A stretch of DNA of 37,617 nt, taken from the NCBI GenBank assembly GCA_005503065.1, contig SCOE01000047.1, forward strand, positions 1 through 37,617, given 5' to 3'. Every line of letters starts with the position of its first letter. Position 1 is the first letter of the stretch. This DNA is from Comamonadaceae bacterium ALPHA2B (lineage in GTDB: Bacteria; Pseudomonadota; Gammaproteobacteria; Burkholderiales; Burkholderiaceae_C). The notes beneath the pieces are model-generated. The model was not told the origin of the DNA. It was given only the letters and a program-made list of their open reading frames with translations, and searched no databases. The position numbers and the translations under genes were made by a program. Shown here piece after piece: positions 25,627-32,953 of the stretch.

Positions 25627-26667
25627 ATGTCCCGTTCCGCCCTTCCCCGCCGCGCCTTCCTGCGCGCCACCGGCGCCGCCACCCTGCTGGCCGCCACGCC
25701 CTTCGTCCGCGCGCAGGGCAGCCTGCAGAAGTTCAAGTTCAACCTCGGCTGGAAGGTCGAGGCCACCGCTGCCGGCTTCCTGCTAGCGCAGCAGCGCGGC
25801 TACTACAAGGACGCCGGGCTCGACGTGACCATCGACACCGGCAACGGCTCGGCCGCGGCCATCAGCCTGGTGGGCAGCGGCGCCTACGACTGCGCCTCGG
25901 CCGACCTTGCGACCATGATCGAGTTCAACGTCAACAACCCGCAGGCGAAGCTGGCGGCGGTCGCGATCCAGTACGACCTCAACCCCAACTCGATCCTGGT
26001 GCGCAAGGACGGCCCGATCAAGAAGCCCGCCGACCTCGCCGGCAAGACCATCCTCGGCCAGCCCTTCAACGCCTCGCGCAAGCTCTTCCCCGTCTTCGCC
26101 AAGGCGCAGGGCTTCGACGCCACGGGCGTCAAGTGGGAGAACGTGGCGCCGGACATCGGCGACACGCGCTTCGTCAAGGGCGACTTCGACGCCTCGGCCT
26201 ACTTCTACTTCACCGGCCTGCTCAACCTCAAGGCCCGCGGCATGGGGCCGGAGCAGATCACGATGTTCCGCTTCTCCGACTACGGCATGAAGTCGTACGG
26301 CAACGGCCTGGTCGCCAACGCCAAGAGCATGGAGCAGGCCGAGGCGATGAAGGCCTTCGTCAAGGCCACCACGCGCGGCTGGATCGACGCCATCGCCGAC
26401 CCCAAGGCGGGCGCTGCCGCCGTCAAGACGCGCGAGCCGCTGGCCAACGAGGAGATCGAGTTCGAGCGCCTGAAGCTCATCGTCGACGGCAGCATGAAGA
26501 CCGCCGGCACGCGCAGCCACGGCTGGGGCGCGGCCACGCCCGAGCGCCTGCAGGCCACCATCGCCGAGACGGTCGATGCCTTCGGCCTCAAGAGCACGCC
26601 CGCCGTGGCCGACATCTGGACGGACCGCTTCCTGCCCGGGGCGGCCGACCGCAAGCTCAAGGCCTGA
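25627..26667 (+). CDS. NMT1/THI5-like substrate-binding protein with Tat-type signal
   Basis: A 346-residue periplasmic binding protein similar to that at 18017: KFNLGWKVEATAAGFLLAQQ, GYYKDAGLDVTIDTGNGSAA, LVGSGAYDCASADLATMIEF and FSDYGMKSYGNGLVANAKSM. The N-terminus PRRAFLRATGAATLLAATPF has a twin-arginine motif (RRAFLR), so it is probably exported folded via Tat, unlike the first protein. The ATG at 25627 has GGAGAG upstream. It has no permease or ATPase of its own and may share the importer at 19131-20850 (inference). A sigma-54 promoter and a xanthine riboswitch control it, making xanthine or a related purine the best ligand guess. Oxygenase 2 follows after 14 bases. Confidence 0.9.
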   Translation: MSRSALPRRAFLRATGAATLLAATPFVRAQGSLQKFKFNLGWKVEATAAGFLLAQQRGYYKDAGLDVTIDTGNGSAAAISLVGSGAYDCASADLATMIEFNVNNPQAKLAAVAIQYDLNPNSILVRKDGPIKKPADLAGKTILGQPFNASRKLFPVFAKAQGFDATGVKWENVAPDIGDTRFVKGDFDASAYFYFTGLLNLKARGMGPEQITMFRFSDYGMKSYGNGLVANAKSMEQAEAMKAFVKATTRGWIDAIADPKAGAAAVKTREPLANEEIEFERLKLIVDGSMKTAGTRSHGWGAATPERLQATIAETVDAFGLKSTPAVADIWTDRFLPGAADRKLKA

Positions 26668-26681
26668 ACGGCGGACGGACG

Positions 26682-27653
26682 ATGTCCATCCCCGTCATCG
26701 ACCTGCGCGACGCGCTCGTGCCCGGCGGCGCGCGCCGCGCCGAAGTCGCCGCGCAGCTGCGTGAGGCGGCCATGGCCTCGGGCTTCTTCTACGCGGCGCA
26801 CCACGGCGTACCGGCCGAGCAGGTGGCGCAGCAGTTCGCGCTCGCGCGCCGGCTGCTCGACCTGCCGCCCGGGACCCGGCAGGCGCTGGACATGCGCCGC
26901 TCGCCCACCATGCGCGGCTTCGAGAACCTGGGCGCGCAGACCCTCGACGCGGACGCCCGGCCCGACCTGAAGGAAAGCTTCTACTGCGGCATGGCCTGGC
27001 CCGAGGACCATCCCTACGTCGTCGCCGGCTACCAGACCTACGGCCACAACCAGTGGCCCGCCGAGGTGCCCGAGGCGCCCGCGCAGTGCGAGGCCTACAT
27101 CCGCACCCTGCTCACGCTCTCGCGCCAGCTCATGCAGTTGCTGGCACTGTCGCTCGACCTGCCCGAGGACTACTTCGACGCCACCAGCGACAGCCCCATG
27201 GTCACGCTGCGCATGGTGCGCTACCCGGCCCATCCCGAAGGCGCCGACGAGCGCACCTTCGGCGCCGGCGCCCACACCGACTGGGGCGCGCTCACCCTGC
27301 TCGCGCAGGATGCACACGGCGGCCTGGAGGTGCAGATGCCCGACGGCAGCTGGGTGGCCGCCACGCCGGTGCCCGACTACTTCGTCGTCAACCTCGGCGA
27401 CATGATCCCGCGCTGGACCAACGGCCTGTACCACTCCAACCCGCACCGCGTGCGCAACCTGCATTCGAGCGGCGCGCCGCGCTACTCGATCCCCTTCTTC
27501 TACGAGCCCGACTACTTCGCCCGCATCGAGGCCGTGCCCGGCACCGTGCCGCCCGGCGAGGCGCCGCGCTTTGCGCCATGCACCGCCGGCGAGCACCTGC
27601 AGGAGATGTACCGCAGGACCTATGGCCTGCCGAAGAAGACGGCGACGGCATGA
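26682..27653 (+). CDS. Isopenicillin N synthase-like Fe(II)/2-oxoglutarate oxygenase 2
   Basis: A 323-residue oxygenase of the same family as oxygenase 1 but clearly divergent. The iron ligands are His198, Asp200 (GAGAHTDWGALTLLAQD) and His255 (NPHRVRNL), with Arg267/Ser269 in PRYSIPFFYEPD. The N-terminal region MSIPVIDLRD and SGFFYAAHHGVPAEQV is the standard DIOX_N start. It lies 14 bases after the riboswitch-controlled binding-protein gene and overlaps the VOC gene by four bases (ATGA), so the three form one operon. It would be induced or repressed together with purine uptake. The substrate is unproven; a purine or a purine breakdown product is suggested by control and context. Confidence 0.88.
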   Translation: MSIPVIDLRDALVPGGARRAEVAAQLREAAMASGFFYAAHHGVPAEQVAQQFALARRLLDLPPGTRQALDMRRSPTMRGFENLGAQTLDADARPDLKESFYCGMAWPEDHPYVVAGYQTYGHNQWPAEVPEAPAQCEAYIRTLLTLSRQLMQLLALSLDLPEDYFDATSDSPMVTLRMVRYPAHPEGADERTFGAGAHTDWGALTLLAQDAHGGLEVQMPDGSWVAATPVPDYFVVNLGDMIPRWTNGLYHSNPHRVRNLHSSGAPRYSIPFFYEPDYFARIEAVPGTVPPGEAPRFAPCTAGEHLQEMYRRTYGLPKKTATA

Positions 27654-28081
27654 AGCTCTGGTTCAACCTGCTGTGCCGCGACGTGCCGGCGCAGTTCGGC
27701 TTCTACCGCGCCGTGCTCGGCCTGCCCGAGGCCGAGGCCAGCCGCTCGCCCATCTACCGAGCGCTGGAGACGCCCGACTTCCAGTTCGGCTTCAACGCCG
27801 CGCCCGCCTACGAGTTGCTGGGCCTGGCCGATCGGCAGCCCACGGACGGCGAGCGCGTGCCCGTCGTCGCCTACGCCACGCTGATGCTCGATGGCCCGGA
27901 CGCGGTGGATGCGGCGGTGCAGGCCGCGCAGGATGCCGGCGGCCGCATCGTGAAGCCGCCCTACGCCACCTACTACGGCCAATGGCAGGCCGTGCTGGCC
28001 GACCCGGAGGACAACGTCTTCCGCGTCTCGGCGATCGGCCTGCCGACCGGCGTGCAAGCACCGCCGCTGCCGCAGGCCTGA
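27650..28081 (+). CDS. VOC-family (glyoxalase-like) protein
   Basis: A 143-residue single vicinal-oxygen-chelate protein: MKLWFNLLCRDVPAQFGFYR at the start, then VLGLPEAEASRSPIYRAL and AVLADPEDNVFRVSAIGL, the paired beta-alpha-beta-beta-beta modules. Typical members bind a metal and act as lyases, isomerases or dioxygenases, or merely bind ligands. It is translationally coupled to oxygenase 2 by an ATGA overlap, so it probably acts on the same or next compound. No sequence feature identifies the substrate. Confidence 0.82.
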   Translation: MKLWFNLLCRDVPAQFGFYRAVLGLPEAEASRSPIYRALETPDFQFGFNAAPAYELLGLADRQPTDGERVPVVAYATLMLDGPDAVDAAVQAAQDAGGRIVKPPYATYYGQWQAVLADPEDNVFRVSAIGLPTGVQAPPLPQA

Positions 28082-28134
28082 GCCTGGGGTTGCGCCGCTT
28101 GCGCCGGCGCCCGCGCCTCGCCCACACTCGCGGC

Positions 28135-29103
28135 ATGCCCGCCGCCACCGCCGCCCTCGCCGCCCCGCATCCCGTGCGCCGCTGGTCGACCGATGCGGCG
28201 GCGCCCGCGCAGCGCCTGGACTACTGGGTCGGCGCCATCTGCGAGGGCTTCCTCGAGATGGCGGCCACCAGCGGCTGCGGCACCGCCTTCCATTCCTCGC
28301 TCGAGTCGGCGCCCTGCGGTCCGGTGGCGGTGAACCGCGTGCGCGGCAGCGCGCAGGACGTGTTCCGCACAGGCGCCGCCATCGCGCGCAGCCGCGAGAA
28401 CTTCTACTACCTGCTGTGCAAGGCCGACAGCGCCTGGAGCGCCGCGCAGGAGCAGCAAGCCGCCCGCCTGCTGCCCGGCGACCTGGTGCTGGTCGACTCG
28501 CGCCGGCGCTACGAATTCCACTTCACGCACAGTGCCGACACCGTCTCGCTGCAGCTCCATCCGGCCTGGGTCGAGGGCTGGCTGGCCGACGCACAGGCGG
28601 CCCTGGGCCGTCGGATCGACGGGCAATCCGGCTGGGGCGCGGCGTTGTCGGCCTTCGCGCGCCAGCTCACGCCCGAATTCGCCGCGGCGCCGCCGCTGCC
28701 GGCGCGCCTGCTCACCGACCAGCTGGGCGCGCTGATGGCGCTGGCCTTCGAGCAGGGCACGGCCGCACCCTCTGGCGCCTCGTCGCTGCGCGAGCGCGTC
28801 GAGTCGACACTGCGCGAACGGCATGCCGAGGCCGGCCTCACGGCCTCGGACGTGGCCGCCGCCGTCGGCGTGTCGGAGCGCACGCTGCACCGTGCCCTCG
28901 CCGGCAGCGGCCACACCTTCGCACAGCAGCTCATGGCCTGCCGCATGGAGAGCGCCGCGCGTCTGCTGGCCGACCCGCGCTTCGACCGCCTGACGGTGGC
29001 CGAGATCGGGCGCCGCGTGGGCCTGGCCGACGCTTCGCACTTCGTGCGCAGCTGCCGCGCCCGGCTGGGCGGCACGCCGGCCGAACTGCGTCGGCGCCGC
29101 TGA
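28135..29103 (+). CDS. AraC-family transcriptional regulator
   Basis: A 322-residue regulator. The N-terminal ~180 residues resemble the AraC-binding-like domain (PF14525): RLDYWVGAICEGFLEMAATS, RSRENFYYLLCKADSAWS and LLPGDLVLVDSRRRYEF. The C-terminal ~100 residues are two helix-turn-helix units, LTASDVAAAVGVSERTLHRA and LTVAEIGRRVGLADASHFVR, ending CRARLGGTPAELRRRR. It starts 53 bases after the VOC gene with no Shine-Dalgarno and a CACACT hexamer close upstream, so it may have its own leaderless promoter. It probably regulates the oxygenase operon or the hydrolase at 29205. Confidence 0.87.
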   Translation: MPAATAALAAPHPVRRWSTDAAAPAQRLDYWVGAICEGFLEMAATSGCGTAFHSSLESAPCGPVAVNRVRGSAQDVFRTGAAIARSRENFYYLLCKADSAWSAAQEQQAARLLPGDLVLVDSRRRYEFHFTHSADTVSLQLHPAWVEGWLADAQAALGRRIDGQSGWGAALSAFARQLTPEFAAAPPLPARLLTDQLGALMALAFEQGTAAPSGASSLRERVESTLRERHAEAGLTASDVAAAVGVSERTLHRALAGSGHTFAQQLMACRMESAARLLADPRFDRLTVAEIGRRVGLADASHFVRSCRARLGGTPAELRRRR

Positions 29104-29204
29104 AGCGGCTGTCGGGCCGCGGCCATGCGGCCGGCGCGCAGCGGCCATCCACGCGGCCGCGGCTTTCCTAGAGTGCGGTCGTCCCATCGACAGGAGCTCA
29201 CCGC

Positions 29205-29933
29205 ATGTCCGACACCTACGTCCTCGTCCATGGCGCCTGGCACACCGGCGCCGAACTCGAAGCCACCGCCGCGCACCTGCGCGCGGCCGGCCACACCGTG
29301 CACTGTCCCACGCTGGCCGGCAACCGCCCGGGCGACGACCGCGGCCGCATCGGCCTGTCGGACGCCATCGACTCGCTGGTCGGCTTCCTCGAGGCGCAGT
29401 CGCTCACGGACGTGCGCCTGGTCGGCCACAGCTACGGCGGCATGGTCATCTCGGGGGCTGCCGATCGCGCGGCCTCGCGCATCCGCCGCCTCGTGTACGT
29501 CAACGCCTTCGTGCCGCTGGACGGGCAGTGCCTCAACGACCTCGTGCCGCCGCACTACGTGGCGCTGTTCGACGCCGTGGCGGCGGCCTCCAGCCAGGCC
29601 GTGGTCTTGCCCTTCGAGATCTGGCGCGAGGCCTTCATCAACGATGCCGACATCGCGCTGGCGCGCAGCAGCTACGAGCAGCTCAACCCGCACCCGTACC
29701 GCACCTTCACCGAGCCGATCCGGCTGCAGCGCCCGCTGGCAGAGCTTCAGATCGGCAAGTCGTACGTGAACTGCCGGCAGGACACGGCCATGCCGCACGG
29801 CCTGCCCTGGCACCCGCGGCTGTCGGAGCGGCTCGGCCTGTTCCGCCTCGTCGAATGCGACGGCAGCCACGAGATGTGGTTCAGCAACCCGGCGGTGCTG
29901 GCGCGCGCCATCGAGGCGGCCGGGCGCGACTAG
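29205..29933 (+). CDS. Alpha/beta hydrolase (plant methylesterase/hydroxynitrile-lyase-like)
   Basis: A 242-residue hydrolase that begins TYVLVHGAWHTGAELEATAA, with the oxyanion HGAWH motif. It has the nucleophile elbow VGHSYGGMVISG (Ser76) and a C-terminal catalytic histidine in CDGSHEMWFSNP (His222). This layout is the SABP2/PNAE/EstC-like esterase group. An aspartate in NCRQDTAMP could complete the triad. AGGAG lies eight bases before the ATG, and CTAGAGT further upstream may be a -10 element. It is convergent with OsmC, separated by 9 bases. The substrate is unknown. Confidence 0.85.
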   Translation: MSDTYVLVHGAWHTGAELEATAAHLRAAGHTVHCPTLAGNRPGDDRGRIGLSDAIDSLVGFLEAQSLTDVRLVGHSYGGMVISGAADRAASRIRRLVYVNAFVPLDGQCLNDLVPPHYVALFDAVAAASSQAVVLPFEIWREAFINDADIALARSSYEQLNPHPYRTFTEPIRLQRPLAELQIGKSYVNCRQDTAMPHGLPWHPRLSERLGLFRLVECDGSHEMWFSNPAVLARAIEAAGRD

Positions 29934-29942
29934 GAAGCGCCG

Positions 29943-30344
29943 CTACCCGGCCCAGCCGGTCTCGATCTCGGTCTTCACCTCGGTCATGAGCTTGTGCACC
30001 GGGCACTTGCCGGCCACGCGCAGCAGCTCGTCGCGCTGCGCGTCGCTGAGCGCGCCGCCCACCTGCAGCTTCGCCGACAGGCGGTAGGTGCCCTGCCGTT
30101 CCTGGCTCGCGTCGCGGTCGACGTCGACCTGGATGTCCTCAACCGGGATGCCGCGCCGCTGTGCGTACAGCAGCATCGTGATCGCCTTGCAGGCAGCCAG
30201 CGCGGCGTCATAGAGGTCGTGCGGCTCGGGGCCGTCGTCGGTGCCGCCGCCGGCGATCGAGGCGTCGACGGTGATGGCATGGCCACGGATCTGCAGCGTG
30301 TGGGCGGTGCCGGTGGTGCCGTTGCGGCGGACGGTGACGGTCAT
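29943..30344 (-). CDS. OsmC-family protein (organic hydroperoxide reductase type)
   Basis: A 133-residue OsmC/Ohr-like protein. The two redox cysteines are Cys52 (ALAACKAITMLLYAQ) and Cys114 (GKCPVHKLMTE), the typical spacing. It would reduce organic peroxides, or act as a thiol-dependent detoxifying protein. AGGAG lies six bases before the ATG at 30344. It is the last gene of a minus-strand group with the flavin reductase (40-base gap) and the sulfite-oxidase-like enzyme. Confidence 0.88.
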   Translation of the reverse strand: MTVTVRRNGTTGTAHTLQIRGHAITVDASIAGGGTDDGPEPHDLYDAALAACKAITMLLYAQRRGIPVEDIQVDVDRDASQERQGTYRLSAKLQVGGALSDAQRDELLRVAGKCPVHKLMTEVKTEIETGWAG

Positions 30345-30384
30345 TCGGGTCTCCTGACAAGGGGCATGACAAACAGGGAAGGGG

Positions 30385-31131
30385 TCAACCGCCGTAGCGC
30401 TCGGTGCGGATGGCCGGCGCCGGCACGCCGGCGGCGAGCAGCGCCTGCGCCACCGTCTCGACGAAGGGGTTGGCGCCGCAGACGAAGGCGTGGCGGGGCA
30501 GCGTGCCCCAGCGCTGCAGTTCGGCGCCGATGCGCGCCGCGTCCCAGCGCTGGCCGATGTCCTGCGCGCGCCCGGGCTGCGCGCGGGTGATGGCGGCGAC
30601 GAAGCGCAAGCGCCCGGCGTGGCGCGCCTCCAGCGCCGCCAGCTCGTCCGCCCACGGCACGTCGTTCCACGTGCGGGCGGACGCCAGCATCAGCACCGGC
30701 ACCTCGGGCGCCGTCGCCCAGGCACGGGCCATGGCCACCAGCGGCGCCAGCCCCGAGCCGCCACCGACCAGCAGCAGCGGCCCGCCGTCGGCCGGCTGCC
30801 AGACGAAATGCCCGCCCAGCGGGCCGCGCAGCTCGATGGTGTCGCCCACCGCGGCCACGTCGTGGAAGAAGGGCGAGACCTCGCCGTCCTCGATGCGGTC
30901 GATCAGCAGCTGCAGCCCCGCGCCGGGCGCGGAACTGATCGAATAGCTGCGCTGCGCCTGGTAGCCGTCGGGCGCGGTGAGGCGCACGTCCACGTGCTGG
31001 CCGGCGCGGTGCGGCGCCATGCGCGGCGCATCGAATTCGAAGGCCCGCATGTGCGGCGTGACGCGGTCGATGCGCACGATGGCCGCGTCCTGCCAGGCCG
31101 TGGGCGCCAGCGTGTGGGGCGGCGCGCTCAC
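30385..31131 (-). CDS. FAD/NAD(P)-binding ferredoxin-reductase-like oxidoreductase
   Basis: A 248-residue flavoprotein. The FAD domain has QRSYSISSAPG (the RxYS motif), and the NAD(P) domain has LLVGGGSGLAPLVAMARAW and AFVCGANPFVETVAQALL. There is no 2Fe-2S ferredoxin domain. The start is GTG at 31131, forming a GTGA overlap with the stop of the sulfite-oxidase-like gene. Longer in-frame starts lie inside that gene. Tight coupling means the two make one electron-transfer pair, with this protein exchanging electrons between NAD(P)H and the molybdenum enzyme (inference known from similar operons). Confidence 0.85.
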   Translation of the reverse strand: MSAPPHTLAPTAWQDAAIVRIDRVTPHMRAFEFDAPRMAPHRAGQHVDVRLTAPDGYQAQRSYSISSAPGAGLQLLIDRIEDGEVSPFFHDVAAVGDTIELRGPLGGHFVWQPADGGPLLLVGGGSGLAPLVAMARAWATAPEVPVLMLASARTWNDVPWADELAALEARHAGRLRFVAAITRAQPGRAQDIGQRWDAARIGAELQRWGTLPRHAFVCGANPFVETVAQALLAAGVPAPAIRTERYGG

Positions 31132-31739
31132 GGATCGTCCGAGTAGCGCTGCTGCCGCCAGGGGTCGCCGTACATGTGGTAGCCGCGCAGCTCCCAGAAG
31201 CCGGCCTCGTCGCGCTCGGTGAAGCGCAGGCCGCGCAGCCACTTGGCGCTCTTCCACAAATAGAGGTGCGGCACCAGCAGGCGCGCCGGGCCGCCGTGCT
31301 CGGGCGTCAGCGGCGCGCCGCCGAAGTGCGTGGCGACCATGGCGCGGCCGCCCAGCAGGTCGGGCACCGGCACGTTGGTGTCGTAATCGTCGTACGAGAG
31401 CGCGAGCGCGAAGCCGGTCGGCGGAACGAGGCCGGCGGCGGCGAGCAGGTCGTCGATCCACACGCCCTGCCACTCGGTGTCGAACTTGCTCCACTGCGTC
31501 ACGCAATGGATGTCGCCGGCCCAGCGGCTGTGCGGCAGGGCCTGGAACTCCTCCCAGCTCCAGCGCGCCAGCGGACGCGGCCCATGGCTGATCGTGAAGC
31601 TCCAGTGCGCCAGGTCGATCGTCGGCGCCGGCCCCTTGCTGAGCACCGGGAAGTCGTGCGTGAGGTACTGCCCCGGGGGCAGGCGCCGGGCGCTCTCGGT
31701 GCCGATGCGCCGGCCGGTGAAGCCGCGTGTGGTGGCCAT
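31128..31739 (-). CDS. Sulfite oxidase-like molybdopterin oxidoreductase
   Basis: A 203-residue protein made of only the Mo-pterin domain of the sulfite-oxidase family (COG2041-like). The molybdenum-ligating cysteine is Cys79 in WAGDIHCVTQWSKFDTEW. Other family motifs are VWIDDLLAAAG, ALSYDDYDTNVPVPDLLGG, EHGGPARLLVPHLYLWKSAK and WLRGLRFTERDEAGFWE. No Tat signal or heme domain is present, so it is probably cytoplasmic and relies on the flavin reductase encoded next. It is not xanthine dehydrogenase. It is divergent from the hypothetical gene at 31909. The substrate is unknown. Confidence 0.88.
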   Translation of the reverse strand: MATTRGFTGRRIGTESARRLPPGQYLTHDFPVLSKGPAPTIDLAHWSFTISHGPRPLARWSWEEFQALPHSRWAGDIHCVTQWSKFDTEWQGVWIDDLLAAAGLVPPTGFALALSYDDYDTNVPVPDLLGGRAMVATHFGGAPLTPEHGGPARLLVPHLYLWKSAKWLRGLRFTERDEAGFWELRGYHMYGDPWRQQRYSDDP

Positions 31740-31908
31740 GTCGTCGCTCCTGTGAAGCGGGGACGATGGTAGCGCCGCACGCCTCGGCGCGGGCGTCGCC
31801 GGCGATGCCCCACCTTCGTTCTCACATGGCGTGCAGGGGTGTTACAGCTCGCTCATGCCACGCTCAGCTTCGATCTGCACAATGGCCCGCACGCGACCGG
31901 AGAGCCCC

Positions 31909-32178
31909 ATGTCACTCGACTACCTCGCCCGCATCGAAAAGGCCCGCTTCCCGCTGGTGGTGAGACATTCGCACGACGTGGACAGCGTGAGGTTGCTCAA
32001 GGCGGCGGAGCTCATCACCGCCTCGGTGCCGCGCGGCACCCTCAACCTGGCCTTCAGCGACGAAGGTGAAGCGGTGGTTTTCGGCCTCACCGAACTGGGC
32101 GAGCGGGTGCTGCGGCAGTCGCGCCTGCCGCCCGAGGCGCCCCTGCGCCGCGGACGGCCCGCGCTGGACGACGACTGA
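31909..32178 (+). CDS. Conserved-looking small protein, unknown
   Basis: An 89-residue soluble protein (MSLDYLARIEKARFPLVVRH ... LPPEAPLRRGRPALDDD). It shows no membrane segment and no motif that I recognise. The charged, proline-rich C-terminus looks disordered. The ATG at 31909 has GGAGAG five bases upstream, better than the upstream ATG near 31831. It is divergent from the molybdenum enzyme operon, 169 bases away. Confidence 0.65.
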   Translation: MSLDYLARIEKARFPLVVRHSHDVDSVRLLKAAELITASVPRGTLNLAFSDEGEAVVFGLTELGERVLRQSRLPPEAPLRRGRPALDDD

Positions 32179-32307
32179 AGCACCGCCCGTGCCGGGTGCC
32201 CGCGCGCGCTCGGCGCGCCGTCTGGCATGCGTCGTGCATCCGATGGCGCCATCCTGCGCCTGTGTCGCTTCTTCCCGGTCACCGCCCGCCGGCGGTGCAC
32301 CCGCACC

Positions 32308-32823
32308 ATGCTTTTCTCACCCACCCTTCCCCCCGAAACCCCGCTCGACGAGCGCGACGGCCGCTACCTGCGCAAGGCCATCGCCTGGTCGCACGCCGGC
32401 CGCCGCCGCGGCAACCGCCCCTTCGGCGCCGTGATCGTCTCGGCCGACGGCCAGGTGCTGGCCGAGGACTACTGCAACAGCACCGAGACCGGCGACGTCA
32501 CCGGCCACGCCGAGACCAACGCCGTGCGCAAGCTCGCCGGCCGCGGCTTCACCCGCGAGCAACTGGCCGGGGCGACGATCTACTCCTCGGCCGAGCCCTG
32601 CGTGATGTGCGCCGGCGCCATCTTCTGGGCCAACATCGGCCGGGTGGTCTTCGGCATCGATGCCGAGCGGCTGCGTGCCTTCCGCGGCGAGCGCGCCGAC
32701 CAGCGCGACGCCGAGCTGTCCTGCCGCGACGTCTTCCGCGCCTCGCCGCATCCGATCGAATGCATCGGCCCCGCGCTGCTGGGCGAAGCCGGCGCCGCGC
32801 ACGACGGCGCCTGGAAGACCTGA
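32308..32823 (+). CDS. Second nucleoside/guanine deaminase-like protein
   Basis: A 171-residue zinc deaminase of the same fold as that at 22648. His67-Ala-Glu69 (TGHAETNAVRKLAG) and Pro-Cys98-x-x-Cys101 (AEPCVMCAGAIFWANIGRVV) make the active site. The N-terminal GRRRGNRPFGAVIVSADGQV differs from TadA. Sequence identity to the first deaminase is limited to the catalytic regions, so the two may take different bases (guanine, cytosine or another). The ATG at 32308 is preferred over one 27 codons earlier because the latter would add a basic non-conserved segment; neither has a strong Shine-Dalgarno. Confidence 0.82.
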   Translation: MLFSPTLPPETPLDERDGRYLRKAIAWSHAGRRRGNRPFGAVIVSADGQVLAEDYCNSTETGDVTGHAETNAVRKLAGRGFTREQLAGATIYSSAEPCVMCAGAIFWANIGRVVFGIDAERLRAFRGERADQRDAELSCRDVFRASPHPIECIGPALLGEAGAAHDGAWKT

Positions 32824-32837
32824 AGGGTTTTGCAGGC

Positions 32838-32892
32838 AAAAAGTGGCTGCAGCGCCCGCCCAGCGGGCGCCAATAGCTATCTTTTCGATAGC
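32838..32892 (-). repeat. Dispersed GATAGC-hairpin repeat, copy E, terminator-like on minus
   Basis: Read on the minus strand: GCTATCGAAAAGATAGC, then the hairpin GGCGCCCGCT-GGG-CGGGCGCTGCAGCC (split here), then ACTTTTT. It follows the stop of the minus-strand hydrolase gene by 61 bases. It is in the right orientation to end the hydrolase/Bug transcript. It also separates that unit from the deaminase gene. Confidence 0.7.
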
Positions 32893-32953
32893 AAGACCGC
32901 GTGGTGCACGGCGCCGGGCCAGGGCAGGCCTGCGCCGCGCCCGCCTCGCGGCT

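Noticed and set aside
31128-31739. The molybdenum enzyme as xanthine dehydrogenase
   Set aside because: It has the sulfite-oxidase fold with the DIHCVTQWS cysteine and lacks XDH domains and length.
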